Part shown: positions 27,057 to 35,576 of the stretch, piece after piece
How the letters are laid out: each line of letters opens with the position of its first letter
Numbering within the stretch: the first letter of the stretch is position 1
From: an uncultured Litoreibacter sp.
GTDB lineage: Bacteria > Pseudomonadota > Alphaproteobacteria > Rhodobacterales > Rhodobacteraceae
Assembly: GCA_947494435.1 (NCBI GenBank)
Contig: CANLUY010000001.1
Span: 982,001-1,046,000, forward strand
DNA length: 64,000 nt
Direction of reading: 5' to 3'
Made by a program: the position numbers and the translations under genes
Notes under the pieces: model-generated
Databases searched by the model: none
Seen by the model: only the letters and a program-made list of their open reading frames with translations
Told to the model about the DNA's origin: nothing

Positions 27057-27557
27057 CTACGCAGTGCCGGAGGGTGCTGCTGCCTCGGCTTGCGCCCGGC
27101 GTGCAAGCTCGTTGCGGTAAAGCGATAGGAAGTCGATGTTTTCCAAGTTCAGTGGCGGGAAGCCACCGTCGCGTGTCACGTCAGAGACGATACGGCGGAT
27201 GAACGGGAACAACATGCGTGGGCATTCGATCATCAAGAACGGATGCAGTTGATCTTCTGGCACGTTGGTCACGTGGAAAACGCCAGTGTATTCCAGCTCC
27301 ATCAAGAAGATTGGTTTTGCGCCTTCTTTGGTTTTGGCGTTCACTTCCAGTTTCACTGTGACGTCGTACTGATCGTCTTGGGTGCGCTTTTTGGCGTCGA
27401 GATTGACCTGAACCTGAATGTCCGGTGTTGGATCGCCTTCGCCCAGACCTTTTTGAGCAGCAATGTTTTCAAAGCTCATGTCTTTGATAAATTGTGCTAA
27501 AATCTGCATTTGCGGTTGTACTGGCTGCGCTGCGGCGGCGCCGTTTTCTTCGGCCAT
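27057..27557 (-). CDS. secB: protein-export chaperone SecB
   Basis: A 166-residue SecB, the tetrameric cytoplasmic chaperone that keeps preproteins unfolded and hands them to SecA. Typical features are QPQMQILAQFIKDMSFENIAAQKG near the N-terminus, YDVTVKLEVNAKT, and HPFLMIECPRMLFPFIRRIVSDVTRDGGFPPL. Length fits alphaproteobacterial SecB. It is transcribed away from the dnaQ side and toward a strong terminator. ATG 27557 is preceded by AGGAGAG in the minus direction. Confidence 0.96.
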   Translation of the reverse strand: MAEENGAAAAQPVQPQMQILAQFIKDMSFENIAAQKGLGEGDPTPDIQVQVNLDAKKRTQDDQYDVTVKLEVNAKTKEGAKPIFLMELEYTGVFHVTNVPEDQLHPFLMIECPRMLFPFIRRIVSDVTRDGGFPPLNLENIDFLSLYRNELARRAQAEAAAPSGTA

Positions 27558-27608
27558 TTGGGCTCTCTCCTAAAGCGTAAAAATTCGTCCTGACCCCATT
27601 AGCAGGTC

Positions 27609-28097
27609 TTAATGCCGCGTCCAACCCGATGGGGGACCATTGGGCTTTTGCGTTGTTCTGTTCAGCTCTTCTTCGAGATCCGTGAACTCCCCGTCGATGA
27701 CATCACCGCGGGGTTGGCGTGGCTGTGGGCCCGTATTGACGAAGCTTTGCACCTTCACCTTGCTGCGGATGAATTTGAACAGTGCCAAACGAACGGGCGG
27801 CATAAGAAGCGCGAAGCCAACGGCATCTGTGAAAAAGCCGGGTGTGAGCAGAAGCAGGCCAGAGGCGAGGATCATGGCGCCATGTGCGAGGGATTCAGTG
27901 GGATCGCGGAATTCTCCTAGGTTTGATTTGATGTTGGCCATCGCCTGCAGGCCCTGTGCGCGGACCAGAAATGTTCCGAGCATGGCGGTCAGAATGACGA
28001 TCAACAGGGTCGGCCACAGACCGAGCCATCCGCCGACTTGAATGAACAATGCGATCTCTATGATCGGGATCGTGACAAACAATAGAAAAAGCCACAT
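27609..28097 (-). CDS. fxsA: FxsA family inner-membrane protein
   Basis: A 162-residue membrane protein of the FxsA family. The start MWLFLLFVTIPIIEIALFIQVGGWLGLWPTL is the family signature; MLGTFLVRAQG, ILASGLLLLTPGFFTDAVGFALLMPP and the R-K-rich tail follow. In E. coli FxsA over-production relieves exclusion of phage T7 by F plasmid; its normal job is unclear. ATG 28097 is chosen over an upstream in-frame start at 28181 that would add 28 unrelated residues and enter the promoter region of the divergent Tim44-like gene. Confidence 0.88.
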   Translation of the reverse strand: MWLFLLFVTIPIIEIALFIQVGGWLGLWPTLLIVILTAMLGTFLVRAQGLQAMANIKSNLGEFRDPTESLAHGAMILASGLLLLTPGFFTDAVGFALLMPPVRLALFKFIRSKVKVQSFVNTGPQPRQPRGDVIDGEFTDLEEELNRTTQKPNGPPSGWTRH

Positions 28098-28204
28098 TTG
28101 GCTGACCTCAGGATTTGTTGAGCGTGAGTGGACTTGTGCCCCCACAGCACCTACATAAGAGCAGAACTTGTGAATTTCCATTCCGCTCCGCCACAGAGGG
28201 TTTT

Positions 28205-28873
28205 ATGAGCAGCGATATGATCCAACTTTTGGTCCTTGCCGGCATTGCCGTTTTCCTGATCCTGCGCCTCAAAAATGTGCTTGGCACACGTGAGGGGTTT
28301 GAAAAGCCGCCATTGCCGATGCCCGGTCGTGACGACCCTGCTGCCGAAGCTCGCAAAGGGTTTGAAGTGATTGATGGCGGTCCTGATCGTGACATCACCG
28401 ATCATGTGCCTGAAGACAGTGCAGCTGCGGATGCGCTCGGCAGTATGAAGAAGGCGGAACCGTCTTTTAGTGTCGGTGAGTTTCTGGGCGGTGCCAAAGG
28501 GGCGTATGAGATGATCCTGATGGCATTTGAAGCGGGTGACATCGACGATATTGCGCCGTTCCTTTCGAAGGATGTGTTCGAATCGTTCCAGGAAGTGATT
28601 GACATGCGCAAAGCCGAAGGGCTGTCGGTGGAAGCGAATTTCATCGGTGTGCGTGAGATGTCCTTGCTGGATGCCAATTTTGATGAAGCTACTAAAGAGG
28701 GTGAGTTGAAAATCCGCTTTGTGGGTGAATTGACTTCTGTTGTGCGTGATGCGGCGGGTGACATTGTGGATGGCGATTTGACGGAAGTGAAACGCCAGAA
28801 AGATATCTGGACGTTTGAGCGGGTCATGGGCTCCGACAACCCGAACTGGCAGCTCGTCGCCACGGGCGAATAA
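28205..28873 (+). CDS. Tim44/TimA family membrane-anchored protein
   Basis: A 222-residue protein with one N-terminal membrane segment (MSSDMIQLLVLAGIAVFLILRL), a linker containing GTREGFEKPP, and a C-terminal Tim44-like domain (FLGGAKGAYEMILMAFEAGDIDDIAPFLSKDVFESF). Bacterial TimA/Tim44-like proteins are anchored at the inner membrane; the eukaryotic relative helps mitochondrial import. Its proximity to secB and fxsA is the conserved alphaproteobacterial arrangement. Start ATG 28205 chosen because the membrane segment begins directly there. Confidence 0.88.
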   Translation: MSSDMIQLLVLAGIAVFLILRLKNVLGTREGFEKPPLPMPGRDDPAAEARKGFEVIDGGPDRDITDHVPEDSAAADALGSMKKAEPSFSVGEFLGGAKGAYEMILMAFEAGDIDDIAPFLSKDVFESFQEVIDMRKAEGLSVEANFIGVREMSLLDANFDEATKEGELKIRFVGELTSVVRDAAGDIVDGDLTEVKRQKDIWTFERVMGSDNPNWQLVATGE

Positions 28874-28880
28874 AGGTCGG

Positions 28881-29912
28881 ATGAGGGGGCTAAGGTGGGC
28901 AGCGGCGTTTGCAATCGGGACGCTTATGTCTGATCCCGCCCCCGCTGCGCCGACCTACGAGATCCTCAAATTTGAAGACCTTAACGGCTGGGAAGAGGAC
29001 GATCACCAAGCCGCGTTGGATGTGTTTCTTGAGACCTGTGCGGACATCAAGGATCCGGAATGGGCATCGCTTTGCGCTTTGGCGACAAGCCAGCCGAATG
29101 CGAAAGGGTTCTTTGAGTTGTTCTTTCGGCCAGTCGTCATCAATGGCGATGAGCCTGCGTTGTTTACCGGATATTACGAGCCAGAACTGAAAGGCTCGAG
29201 ATATCGGGGTGGGCAGTATCAGTATCCGCTTTATCGCAAGCCGCCCGAAGTCCGGAATGGCACGGCGTGGCACACGCGTGCGGAAATTGAGAATCTGAAC
29301 CTGTTGGCGGGGCGTGGGTTGGAGATCGCCTATATCAACGATCCCGTTGACGTGTTCTTTTTGCAGGTTCAAGGGTCCGGACGGGTCGCGCTTGAAGAAG
29401 GCGGAGCCATTCGCGTTGGATATGGTGGGAAGAATGGGCGCAATTACTCCTCCATCGGACAGGAATTAGTACGGCGCGGCGTTTACAACAAACACCAAGT
29501 GTCCGCGCAGCGGATCAAATCATGGGTGCGCAACAATCCAGTTCAAGGCCGCGAGTTGCTGCAGCACAATGACAGCTATGTGTTCTTTCGCGAAGTATCC
29601 GAAGTTCCCGCAGATAAGGGCCCGCTTGGGGCGATGAACCGGTCAATCACGCCGATGCGGTCGATTGCCGTTGATCCAGCGTTCACCAAGCTAGGCGCGC
29701 CGGTTTGGATTGAAAAGCAGGGCAAAGGGCCGCTTAACAGATTGATGATCGCGCAGGATACGGGCTCCGCCATCAAAGGGGCGCAGCGCGCTGATATTTA
29801 TTTCGGCACGGGGGCAGCGGCGGGCAATGCGGCGGGCACGATCAAAGACAAGGGCCGCCTTGTTGTATTGATGCCAATTCAGTTGGCTTACGTGCTAGCG
29901 CCGGGCGGATAA
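28881..29912 (+). CDS. mltA: membrane-bound lytic murein transglycosylase A
   Basis: A 343-residue MltA, which cleaves peptidoglycan glycan strands to 1,6-anhydro ends. MRGLRWAAAFAIGTLMSDPAPAA is a signal peptide; there is no obvious lipobox cysteine. FTGYYEPELKGS and the 3D-domain motif IAQDTGSAIKGAQRADIYFGTG, with the catalytic aspartate in RADIYFG, identify the family. ATG 28881 lies 7 bases after the Tim44-like stop, so the two are one transcript, continued by the Smr gene. Confidence 0.93.
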   Translation: MRGLRWAAAFAIGTLMSDPAPAAPTYEILKFEDLNGWEEDDHQAALDVFLETCADIKDPEWASLCALATSQPNAKGFFELFFRPVVINGDEPALFTGYYEPELKGSRYRGGQYQYPLYRKPPEVRNGTAWHTRAEIENLNLLAGRGLEIAYINDPVDVFFLQVQGSGRVALEEGGAIRVGYGGKNGRNYSSIGQELVRRGVYNKHQVSAQRIKSWVRNNPVQGRELLQHNDSYVFFREVSEVPADKGPLGAMNRSITPMRSIAVDPAFTKLGAPVWIEKQGKGPLNRLMIAQDTGSAIKGAQRADIYFGTGAAAGNAAGTIKDKGRLVVLMPIQLAYVLAPGG

Positions 29913-29916
29913 TGAT

Positions 29917-30486
29917 ATGTCGCGCCGTAAACCCCGAGGTCTAAGCCCGGAAGAAAAAGAGTTGTGGTCGCGCGTCGTACAAACAGCCGAAGCGCATAAA
30001 ACGCCGCAGACGCTTTTCACTGATGCGCCTATCTTGGCGCCGACCAAAAAAACACCGAAACCCGAACCGATTGCGCCGTTTAAGATCGGCCAAAAGTCAC
30101 GCCCCGCGCAGACGGCGATGCCCGCGCCTGCCTCCCCCATCACGATGGACAAACGCGCATTTACGAAAATGAAGCGTGGCAAGATGAGCCCAGATGCCAA
30201 GATCGACCTGCACGGGATGACGCAGGACGAAGCGCATCCTGCGCTGATCAACACGATCTTGAATGCACATGCTGCGGGGAAACGCTTGGTTCTGGTCGTG
30301 ACAGGAAAAGGGAAAGTGCGTGACGATGGCGGGCCTATTCCGGTGCGCACGGGGATTTTGAAACACGCTGTGCCACAATGGTTAAAACAAGCGCCGTTGA
30401 AACAGATCGTTTTGCAAACAAACCAAGCCAATCAAAGCCATGGCGGGTCGGGTGCACTTTACGTGTATCTTAGACGGCAACGCTGA
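29917..30486 (+). CDS. Smr/MutS2 domain protein
   Basis: A 189-residue protein. The N-terminal 85 residues are basic and likely disordered; the C-terminal Smr domain shows the hallmark DLHGMTQDEAH, VVTGKGKVRDDGGPIPVRTGILKHAVPQWL and GGSGALYVYLRR. Smr domains are nicking endonucleases or RNA-binding/cleaving modules. The arrangement next to mltA and the Tim44-like gene is common in this order. It ends convergent to dnaQ, 12 bases apart, over a small hairpin (30481-30496). Confidence 0.9.
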   Translation: MSRRKPRGLSPEEKELWSRVVQTAEAHKTPQTLFTDAPILAPTKKTPKPEPIAPFKIGQKSRPAQTAMPAPASPITMDKRAFTKMKRGKMSPDAKIDLHGMTQDEAHPALINTILNAHAAGKRLVLVVTGKGKVRDDGGPIPVRTGILKHAVPQWLKQAPLKQIVLQTNQANQSHGGSGALYVYLRRQR

Positions 30487-30500
30487 GAGATCAGCGCTTT
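30481..30500. terminator. weak convergent hairpin between smr and dnaQ
   Basis: CGCTGA (30481-30486, containing the smr stop) pairs with TCAGCG (30491-30496) around a GAGA loop, followed by CTTT. It is short, so terminator strength is doubtful. Confidence 0.35.
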
Positions 30501-31230
30501 AGGCTGTTGAAAAGTTCTTCCAAAGCGGTGCGTCGCCAAGTTGGCTTTGAAATTCCAAATGCGCCTCTCGTTCGGCATCGGTAAGCTTTGAGGCCAAAGG
30601 TGTTGGACGGGGCTGGGGTCGCCAAGCATCGCCCGATGCCTCGTTCTGTCCACCGGAGGAGGCCAGCGCAAAGTCTGGTTGGCGACCGCCAATCAGTTCT
30701 AGGTAGACTTCGGCAAGAATTTCACTGTCAAGCAACGCGCCGTGTTTGTCGCGTGCGGAATTGTCGATACCAAAGCGACGGCACAACGCATCAAGAGATG
30801 CGGGTGATCCGGGGAAGTTCTTGCGCGCAATTGCAAGCGTGTCGAGCGCTTGGTCATTGGGTAAAAGCGGTTTGTTGCACCAGCCCAGCTCTGCGTTGAG
30901 GAATTTCATATCGAAGGCGGCGTTGTGAATGACCAGCTTTGCGTCACCCACAAAATCAAGGAAGGCTTGCGCAATATCTTCGAAGACCGGTTTGTCTTTC
31001 AGGATCACTTGCCCGGGTTGCGCAGGTTGAGGCGGAACCAACAGATCGGGGCCGATACCATGCACACCGAAGGCTTCCGCAGGCATATCCCGTCTGGGAT
31101 TGATGTATTGGTGATACACGCGGCCCGTGGGCATATGGCCGTTCAGTTCAACCGCGCCGATTTCGACGATGCGATCCCCCTCAGATGGCTCAAAGCCAGT
31201 GGTTTCCGTATCGAGGACGATTTCACGCAT
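30499..31230 (-). CDS. dnaQ: DNA polymerase III epsilon subunit (proofreading exonuclease)
   Basis: A 243-residue DEDD-family 3'-5' exonuclease, the proofreading subunit of DNA polymerase III. Exo I is LDTETTGFEPSEGDRIVEIGAVE, Exo II HNAAFDMKFLNAELG, Exo III HGALLDSEILAEVYLEL. Length fits DnaQ with the C-terminal tail that binds the alpha subunit. It overlaps coaE by 8 bases and is the last gene of the minus-strand maf-aroE-coaE-dnaQ run leading away from the proposed origin. Confidence 0.95.
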   Translation of the reverse strand: MREIVLDTETTGFEPSEGDRIVEIGAVELNGHMPTGRVYHQYINPRRDMPAEAFGVHGIGPDLLVPPQPAQPGQVILKDKPVFEDIAQAFLDFVGDAKLVIHNAAFDMKFLNAELGWCNKPLLPNDQALDTLAIARKNFPGSPASLDALCRRFGIDNSARDKHGALLDSEILAEVYLELIGGRQPDFALASSGGQNEASGDAWRPQPRPTPLASKLTDAEREAHLEFQSQLGDAPLWKNFSTA

Positions 31231-31822
31231 GTTTGGCCCTTAAATGTTCGATCAAATCTTGCACTTGGGTTCGTGCGCTTTCAAGGGTTTCGGTGTTGAT
31301 GACCGTGTCCGCCTGCGCGCGCTTTTCGGCGTCAGGTGTTTGTTTGCGCATGATCATATTGAAGGTGGGTTCATCCATCGTGCCCCGCGCCAAGACGCGT
31401 TCGCGCTGGTTCTCAAGCGTCGTTGACACGACTACGACGTGGTCCACCTTTTTATGCGCGCCAGTCTCAAACAGAAGGGGCACATCAAACACGATCATTT
31501 CGGCATCTTGGTGAGCGGCCGCGAAGTCACGGCGATCCTGTTTGACCAGTGGGTGCACGATGCTTTCGATTTTAAGCAGAAGGTCTGGCGATGATGCGAT
31601 AGCCGCTTTCAATGCTTCTTTGCTGACAGTGCCGGTCTTGGTGGCCTCTGGCACGAGATCACCCAAAGGGCCGACGGCGGCGCCGTTTTTGGCGTAAAGG
31701 CGTGAGACGGCTGCATCTGCATCCCAGACGGGAAACCCAAACTCCGCAAACATTTTGGCTGTCGTGGATTTCCCCATGCCGATAGAGCCTGTCAGGCCAA
31801 TAAGAATGGGGGTGTTGGTCAT
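31223..31822 (-). CDS. coaE: dephospho-CoA kinase
   Basis: A 199-residue P-loop kinase for the last step of coenzyme A synthesis. Walker A is GLTGSIGMGKST at the N-terminus, followed by FPVWDADAAVSRLY and the conserved FDVPLLFETG. ATG 31822 overlaps the aroE stop by 4 bases (ATGA on the minus strand) and its end overlaps dnaQ by 8 bases, so the operon is translationally coupled. Confidence 0.95.
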   Translation of the reverse strand: MTNTPILIGLTGSIGMGKSTTAKMFAEFGFPVWDADAAVSRLYAKNGAAVGPLGDLVPEATKTGTVSKEALKAAIASSPDLLLKIESIVHPLVKQDRRDFAAAHQDAEMIVFDVPLLFETGAHKKVDHVVVVSTTLENQRERVLARGTMDEPTFNMIMRKQTPDAEKRAQADTVINTETLESARTQVQDLIEHLRAKHA

Positions 31823-32652
31823 CTCAGCATCACTTGTCGTAAGTCTTCATCCACTTCCGGTGTATGTCCGAACCAACGTTCAAACCCCGGAACAGCTTGG
31901 TGCAATAACATGCCCAGCCCGTCAACCACGCGGCAGCCTTTGGCGTGGGCAGTGGCGAGTAGATTGGTGGTCAGCGGCGTGTAGACGATATCAGTGACGA
32001 GCGTTTGGCTTTGTAGATGATCGAGAGAGAGTTTCAGCTCTTCCTTTCCCTCCATCCCAAGGGAGGTTGTGTTGATCAGGGTGGCCACGTCTTCGAGATA
32101 AGGTGCGGCTTGTGACCAGTCGATGACCTCGACCTTTGCACCGAAATGGGCTTTGAGCGCATCGGCGCGCGCACGGGTGCGGTTTGCGAGGTATATTTTC
32201 GGGACACGCTCGTGAAGAAGGGCCGCGACAATCGCCCGAGCCGCGCCCCCTGCCCCCAGTACAAGAGCAGGCCCGCTGGACGGATCCCAGTCTGGTGCGT
32301 TTTGCTTGAGGTTTGAGATGAAGCCGATCCCATCGGTGTTATCGGCATGCAGTTTGCCGTCGGATTGGAAGGTCATCGTATTGGCCGCGCCGATCAGCGC
32401 AGCGCGATCAGAAATGACATCAGCAATGTCCAACATCGCTTCTTTATGCGGGATCGTGACGTTTACGCCTTTGAACCCGGCTTTGGGAAGGATGTTCAAG
32501 ACATGGGCCAGGTCATTACTGGCGACGTCCATCGGGATATAATGCCCGGGAATGCCGTAGCGTTTCAGCCAATGCCCGTGCAGTCGCGGGGATTTGGAAT
32601 GCGCAATCGGGTGACCAATAACACCAGCGAGGGGGATCGTTGCAATGCTCAT
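31819..32652 (-). CDS. aroE: shikimate dehydrogenase (NADP+)
   Basis: A 277-residue AroE, which reduces 3-dehydroshikimate in aromatic amino acid synthesis. The substrate site [35 protein letters not shown] with the catalytic lysine, and the NADP loop [15 protein letters not shown] followed by ANRTRARAD are all present. I start at ATG 32652 ([10 protein letters not shown]), overlapping the maf stop by 4 bases, instead of at 32805, which would add 51 residues from inside maf. Confidence 0.95.
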   Translation of the reverse strand: MSIATIPLAGVIGHPIAHSKSPRLHGHWLKRYGIPGHYIPMDVASNDLAHVLNILPKAGFKGVNVTIPHKEAMLDIADVISDRAALIGAANTMTFQSDGKLHADNTDGIGFISNLKQNAPDWDPSSGPALVLGAGGAARAIVAALLHERVPKIYLANRTRARADALKAHFGAKVEVIDWSQAAPYLEDVATLINTTSLGMEGKEELKLSLDHLQSQTLVTDIVYTPLTTNLLATAHAKGCRVVDGLGMLLHQAVPGFERWFGHTPEVDEDLRQVMLR

Positions 32653-33248
32653 GCGGGGATCGCGCCTTTCAATGAGAGATAGTTCAGCACATCTAGTAGC
32701 GGGATTCCGAGCACAGTGAAATAATCTCCTGTCACCTGAGCAAAGAGCCGCGCGCCTTCGGCCTCTAATTGATAGCCGCCAACACAGTATTTGATGTCTT
32801 CCCAATTCCGCTCGACATAGTCATCAAGGTAGTCGTCCGAGAAGTTGCGCATGATCAGCTTTGCTTCTTTGACGGAGCGCCAGACGGGTTTGCCATCTTC
32901 AAAGATCACTGCCGCAGAGAACAAAGAGTGGGTTGATCCGCGGAGTTCGGATAGTTGGGTTTTCGCCTGTGTTTTGTCTTTGGGCTTTTCGAGTAAGACA
33001 CCTTTGTGGTCGAGCACTTGGTCGCATCCGATGACAAATGCGTTTGGATTCTTGACCGCGACTTTGAGCGCCTTAAATTCTGCCAGGGCATCGGCAATAT
33101 CCCAAGGTTTTGCCCGTTCTGCCAGAAGGCTTGCGGTGATGGTTTCCTCATCCACACGTGCAGTCTGAACGTCGAAAGACACGCCTGCATTTTGCAGCAA
33201 TTGCCGGCGGATGTCGGAGCCAGAGGCAAGGATAATCGGCTTGGTCAT
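32649..33248 (-). CDS. maf: Maf-family nucleoside triphosphate pyrophosphatase
   Basis: A 199-residue Maf protein, a house-cleaning pyrophosphatase acting on non-standard or methylated nucleotides. [25 protein letters not shown] is the family opening, then [21 protein letters not shown] and [34 protein letters not shown] 33248 is chosen; ATG 33254 two codons upstream is possible. It is the first gene of the minus-strand operon and forms the left border of the proposed replication origin. Confidence 0.93.
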   Translation of the reverse strand: MTKPIILASGSDIRRQLLQNAGVSFDVQTARVDEETITASLLAERAKPWDIADALAEFKALKVAVKNPNAFVIGCDQVLDHKGVLLEKPKDKTQAKTQLSELRGSTHSLFSAAVIFEDGKPVWRSVKEAKLIMRNFSDDYLDDYVERNWEDIKYCVGGYQLEAEGARLFAQVTGDYFTVLGIPLLDVLNYLSLKGAIPA

Positions 33249-33631
33249 GTGCATAACTCTGAGGGTAAGGCGGGTTGAACGCTCTGGATGAAACCAAAGA
33301 TATCCACCTAGATATCTGCTTGACGTCGCATTGCCCACACTGTCCGAAAACTAGTCACGGAGTCGCACCTTGTGAGCAATTGAAAATCATCCCTGTGTGC
33401 GACTCATCCTTCATAATTTTTTCACACAGGTTACCCACAAGTTAATGCGCATATTAACGCGTTCATATTAATGAAAATAAATTAATCTCTGGATTGTTTC
33501 GCGCCGTTTTCTTCACATCAGGTCTAGCTGGGGATGATCATTTGATCCCCACAATTCACAGGCCCTACATATAACATCATCTTTTCTTTCTCTTTATTAT
33601 AGATAAGAGGGATAACTGAGAGTGAGGGACA
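33249..33631. other. putative chromosomal replication origin (oriC)
   Basis: A 383-base gene-free region between divergent maf and hemJ. It carries DnaA-box-like 9-mers: TTTTTCACA (33418-33426, full fit to TTWTNCACA), TTACCCACA (33431-33439, one mismatch to TTATCCACA), TTCTTCACA (33509-33517, one mismatch) and weaker ones at 33300, 33331, 33371 (reverse) and 33552. An A+T-rich block at 33440-33490 contains two ATTAAT and the inverted repeat TTCAT-N4-ATGAA (33462-33475). A second A+T-rich stretch lies at 33570-33606. The synteny (rho, mnmE, mnmG, parAB on one side; maf, aroE, coaE, dnaQ on the other) matches the origin region known from Caulobacter. The hemJ promoter must also lie here. Confidence 0.65.
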
Positions 33632-34081
33632 ATGAGCGATTTCCTGTATTCATTTTATCCTTGGGTAAAGGCTTTGCATATCATGGCCGTGATCTCATGG
33701 ATGGCTGGACTGTTCTACCTCCCTCGACTGTTCGTCCATCATACTGAGAAAGTTAAGACGGGTAGCGAGACTGACAAGCTATTTCAGATGATGGAACGCA
33801 AACTTCTGCGGGTTATTATGAACCCTGCAATGATCGTGGCTTGGGCGGCGGGGCTTTATATGATCGCGCTTGGGGCGTTTGATTGGTCGGCTGTCTGGTC
33901 TTGGGCCAAGATCGTCGCAGTCCTCGCAATGACTTGGTTTCACCATTGGCTTGGGAAACGGCGCAAGGATTTTGTCGCTGGTGAGAACACGCTGACCGGC
34001 AAGCAGCACCGGATGATGAATGAAGTTCCGACTGTGTTGATGGTTATCATCGTCATATCTGTGGTCGTGCGACCGTTCTGA
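33632..34081 (+). CDS. hemJ: protoporphyrinogen oxidase HemJ
   Basis: A 149-residue four-segment membrane protein of the HemJ family, which oxidises protoporphyrinogen IX in haem synthesis in many Alphaproteobacteria. FYPWVKALHIMAVISWMAGLFYLPRLFVHH carries the conserved histidine and the WMAGLFYLPRLFVYH-type motif; KLLRVIMNPAM and WHHWLGKRRKDF-like sequence (FHHWLGKRRKDF) follow. ATG 33632 has GAGGGA upstream. It borders the proposed origin and precedes rho. Confidence 0.93.
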   Translation: MSDFLYSFYPWVKALHIMAVISWMAGLFYLPRLFVHHTEKVKTGSETDKLFQMMERKLLRVIMNPAMIVAWAAGLYMIALGAFDWSAVWSWAKIVAVLAMTWFHHWLGKRRKDFVAGENTLTGKQHRMMNEVPTVLMVIIVISVVVRPF

Positions 34082-34182
34082 ATAGATTGACTCGCGGCGG
34101 CCCCGCGCTTAGATCAGGAACAAATGCAAACAGTGCGCCGTCCGGCGTGGCTGGTTTCCGATAGAAAATTTGAAATGAATGT

Positions 34183-34204
34183 GCCGCGTCAGATGACACG
34201 CGGC
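34183..34204 (+). promoter_or_regulatory. hairpin in the rho 5' leader
   Basis: GCCGCGT (34183-34189) pairs perfectly with ACGCGGC (34198-34204) around an 8-base loop, ending 20 bases before the rho start. It has no T-run, so it is not a simple terminator. rho genes are commonly autoregulated; involvement of this hairpin is a guess. Confidence 0.4.
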
Positions 34205-34224
34205 CTGACCGTAGGTGTATCCCC

Positions 34225-35532
34225 ATGCCAGAAGACAATGTCACTGAAGAAATGATTGGTGAAAGCACAGAAAGCCTCAATCTTTCTGATCTGAAAAAAC
34301 AAAAGCCAGCTGATCTGGTGACGATGGCCGAAGAGCTTGAGATCGAGAATGCGTCGACGATGCGCAAGGGCGATATCATGTTCTCCATCCTGAAAGAACG
34401 GGCTGATGATGGCTGGGAAATTTCCGGCGATGGCGTGCTTGAAGTCCTGCAAGACGGATTTGGCTTTCTGCGATCCCCTGAAGCGAACTACCTGCCCGGC
34501 CCGGACGATATTTACGTCTCCCCCGATATGATCCGTCAGCATTCGCTGCGTACGGGTGACACGGTGAACGGCGTGATGGATGCCCCCAAAGAGGGGCAGA
34601 ACTATTTTGCGATCAATAAGGTGACCACAATCAACTTTGAGGAGCCTGAGAAGGCCCGTCACAAGGTTAGCTTTGATAATTTGACGCCACTCTATCCTGA
34701 TGAGCGAATGACGATGGAGATCGACGATCCAACGGTGAAAGACCGTTCCGCCCGGATCATTGATCTGGTTGCCCCGATCGGGAAAGGTCAGCGGTCTTTG
34801 ATTGTGGCACCGCCACGGACTGGTAAGACGGTTCTTCTACAAAACATCGCGTCTTCGATCGAGAAGAACCACCCCGAATGCTACCTGATCGTGCTTCTGA
34901 TCGACGAACGTCCTGAGGAAGTCACCGACATGCAGCGCTCTGTGAAGGGTGAGGTTGTCTCCTCCACCTTTGATGAGCCTGCGACCCGCCACGTCGGTGT
35001 GTCCGAGATGGTGATTGAGAAAGCGAAACGTCTGGTCGAGCATAAGCGTGACGTTGTGATCCTGCTCGATTCGATCACGCGTCTTGGCCGTGCGTTCAAC
35101 ACTGTGGTGCCCTCCTCCGGTAAAGTTCTGACTGGTGGTGTGGATGCGAATGCGCTGCAACGTCCGAAACGTTTCTTTGGCGCCGCGCGGAATATTGAGG
35201 AAGGTGGTTCGCTGACCATTATCGCGACAGCCCTGATTGATACTGGCTCCCGCATGGACGAGGTCATCTTTGAGGAATTCAAAGGCACCGGTAACTCTGA
35301 GATTGTGCTGGATCGTAAAGTGGCTGACAAACGCGTCTTCCCGGCGATGGATATTCTCAAATCCGGTACACGGAAAGAAGACCTTCTGGTCGACAAGAAT
35401 GATCTGCAGAAAACCTTCGTTCTGCGTCGTATCCTGAACCCGATGGGCACCACGGATGCGATCGAGTTCCTGATCGGAAAACTGAAGCAGACCAAGACCA
35501 ATCAAGAGTTCTTCGATTCGATGAACGCATAG
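34225..35532 (+). CDS. rho: transcription termination factor Rho
   Basis: A 435-residue Rho, the hexameric RNA translocase that ends transcription. An N-terminal helix bundle ([36 protein letters not shown]) is followed by the RNA-binding cold-shock-like domain ([33 protein letters not shown]) and the ATPase core with Walker [13 protein letters not shown]. It has the usual length. About 45 bases downstream, with an extended hairpin, mnmE begins. Confidence 0.97.
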   Translation: MPEDNVTEEMIGESTESLNLSDLKKQKPADLVTMAEELEIENASTMRKGDIMFSILKERADDGWEISGDGVLEVLQDGFGFLRSPEANYLPGPDDIYVSPDMIRQHSLRTGDTVNGVMDAPKEGQNYFAINKVTTINFEEPEKARHKVSFDNLTPLYPDERMTMEIDDPTVKDRSARIIDLVAPIGKGQRSLIVAPPRTGKTVLLQNIASSIEKNHPECYLIVLLIDERPEEVTDMQRSVKGEVVSSTFDEPATRHVGVSEMVIEKAKRLVEHKRDVVILLDSITRLGRAFNTVVPSSGKVLTGGVDANALQRPKRFFGAARNIEEGGSLTIIATALIDTGSRMDEVIFEEFKGTGNSEIVLDRKVADKRVFPAMDILKSGTRKEDLLVDKNDLQKTFVLRRILNPMGTTDAIEFLIGKLKQTKTNQEFFDSMNA

Positions 35533-35540
35533 CGATTGGT

Positions 35541-35576
35541 CCTGATTTATTGTTATAAAACAATAGGTTAATCAGG
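35541..35576 (+). promoter_or_regulatory. extended hairpin abutting the mnmE start codon
   Basis: CCTGATT (35541-35547) pairs with AATCAGG (35570-35576) and, directly inside, TATTGT (35548-35553) pairs with ACAATA (35560-35565), leaving a 6-base loop and a GGTT bulge on the 3' side. The 3' arm ends at the base before ATG 35577, and the likely ribosome site AGG is at the bulge. It could control mnmE translation. Confidence 0.5.

Noticed and set aside
33442-33458. CtrA-like TTAA-N-TTAAC in the proposed origin
   Set aside because: The spacer is 8 bases; the CtrA consensus needs 7. Kept only as an A+T-rich element.
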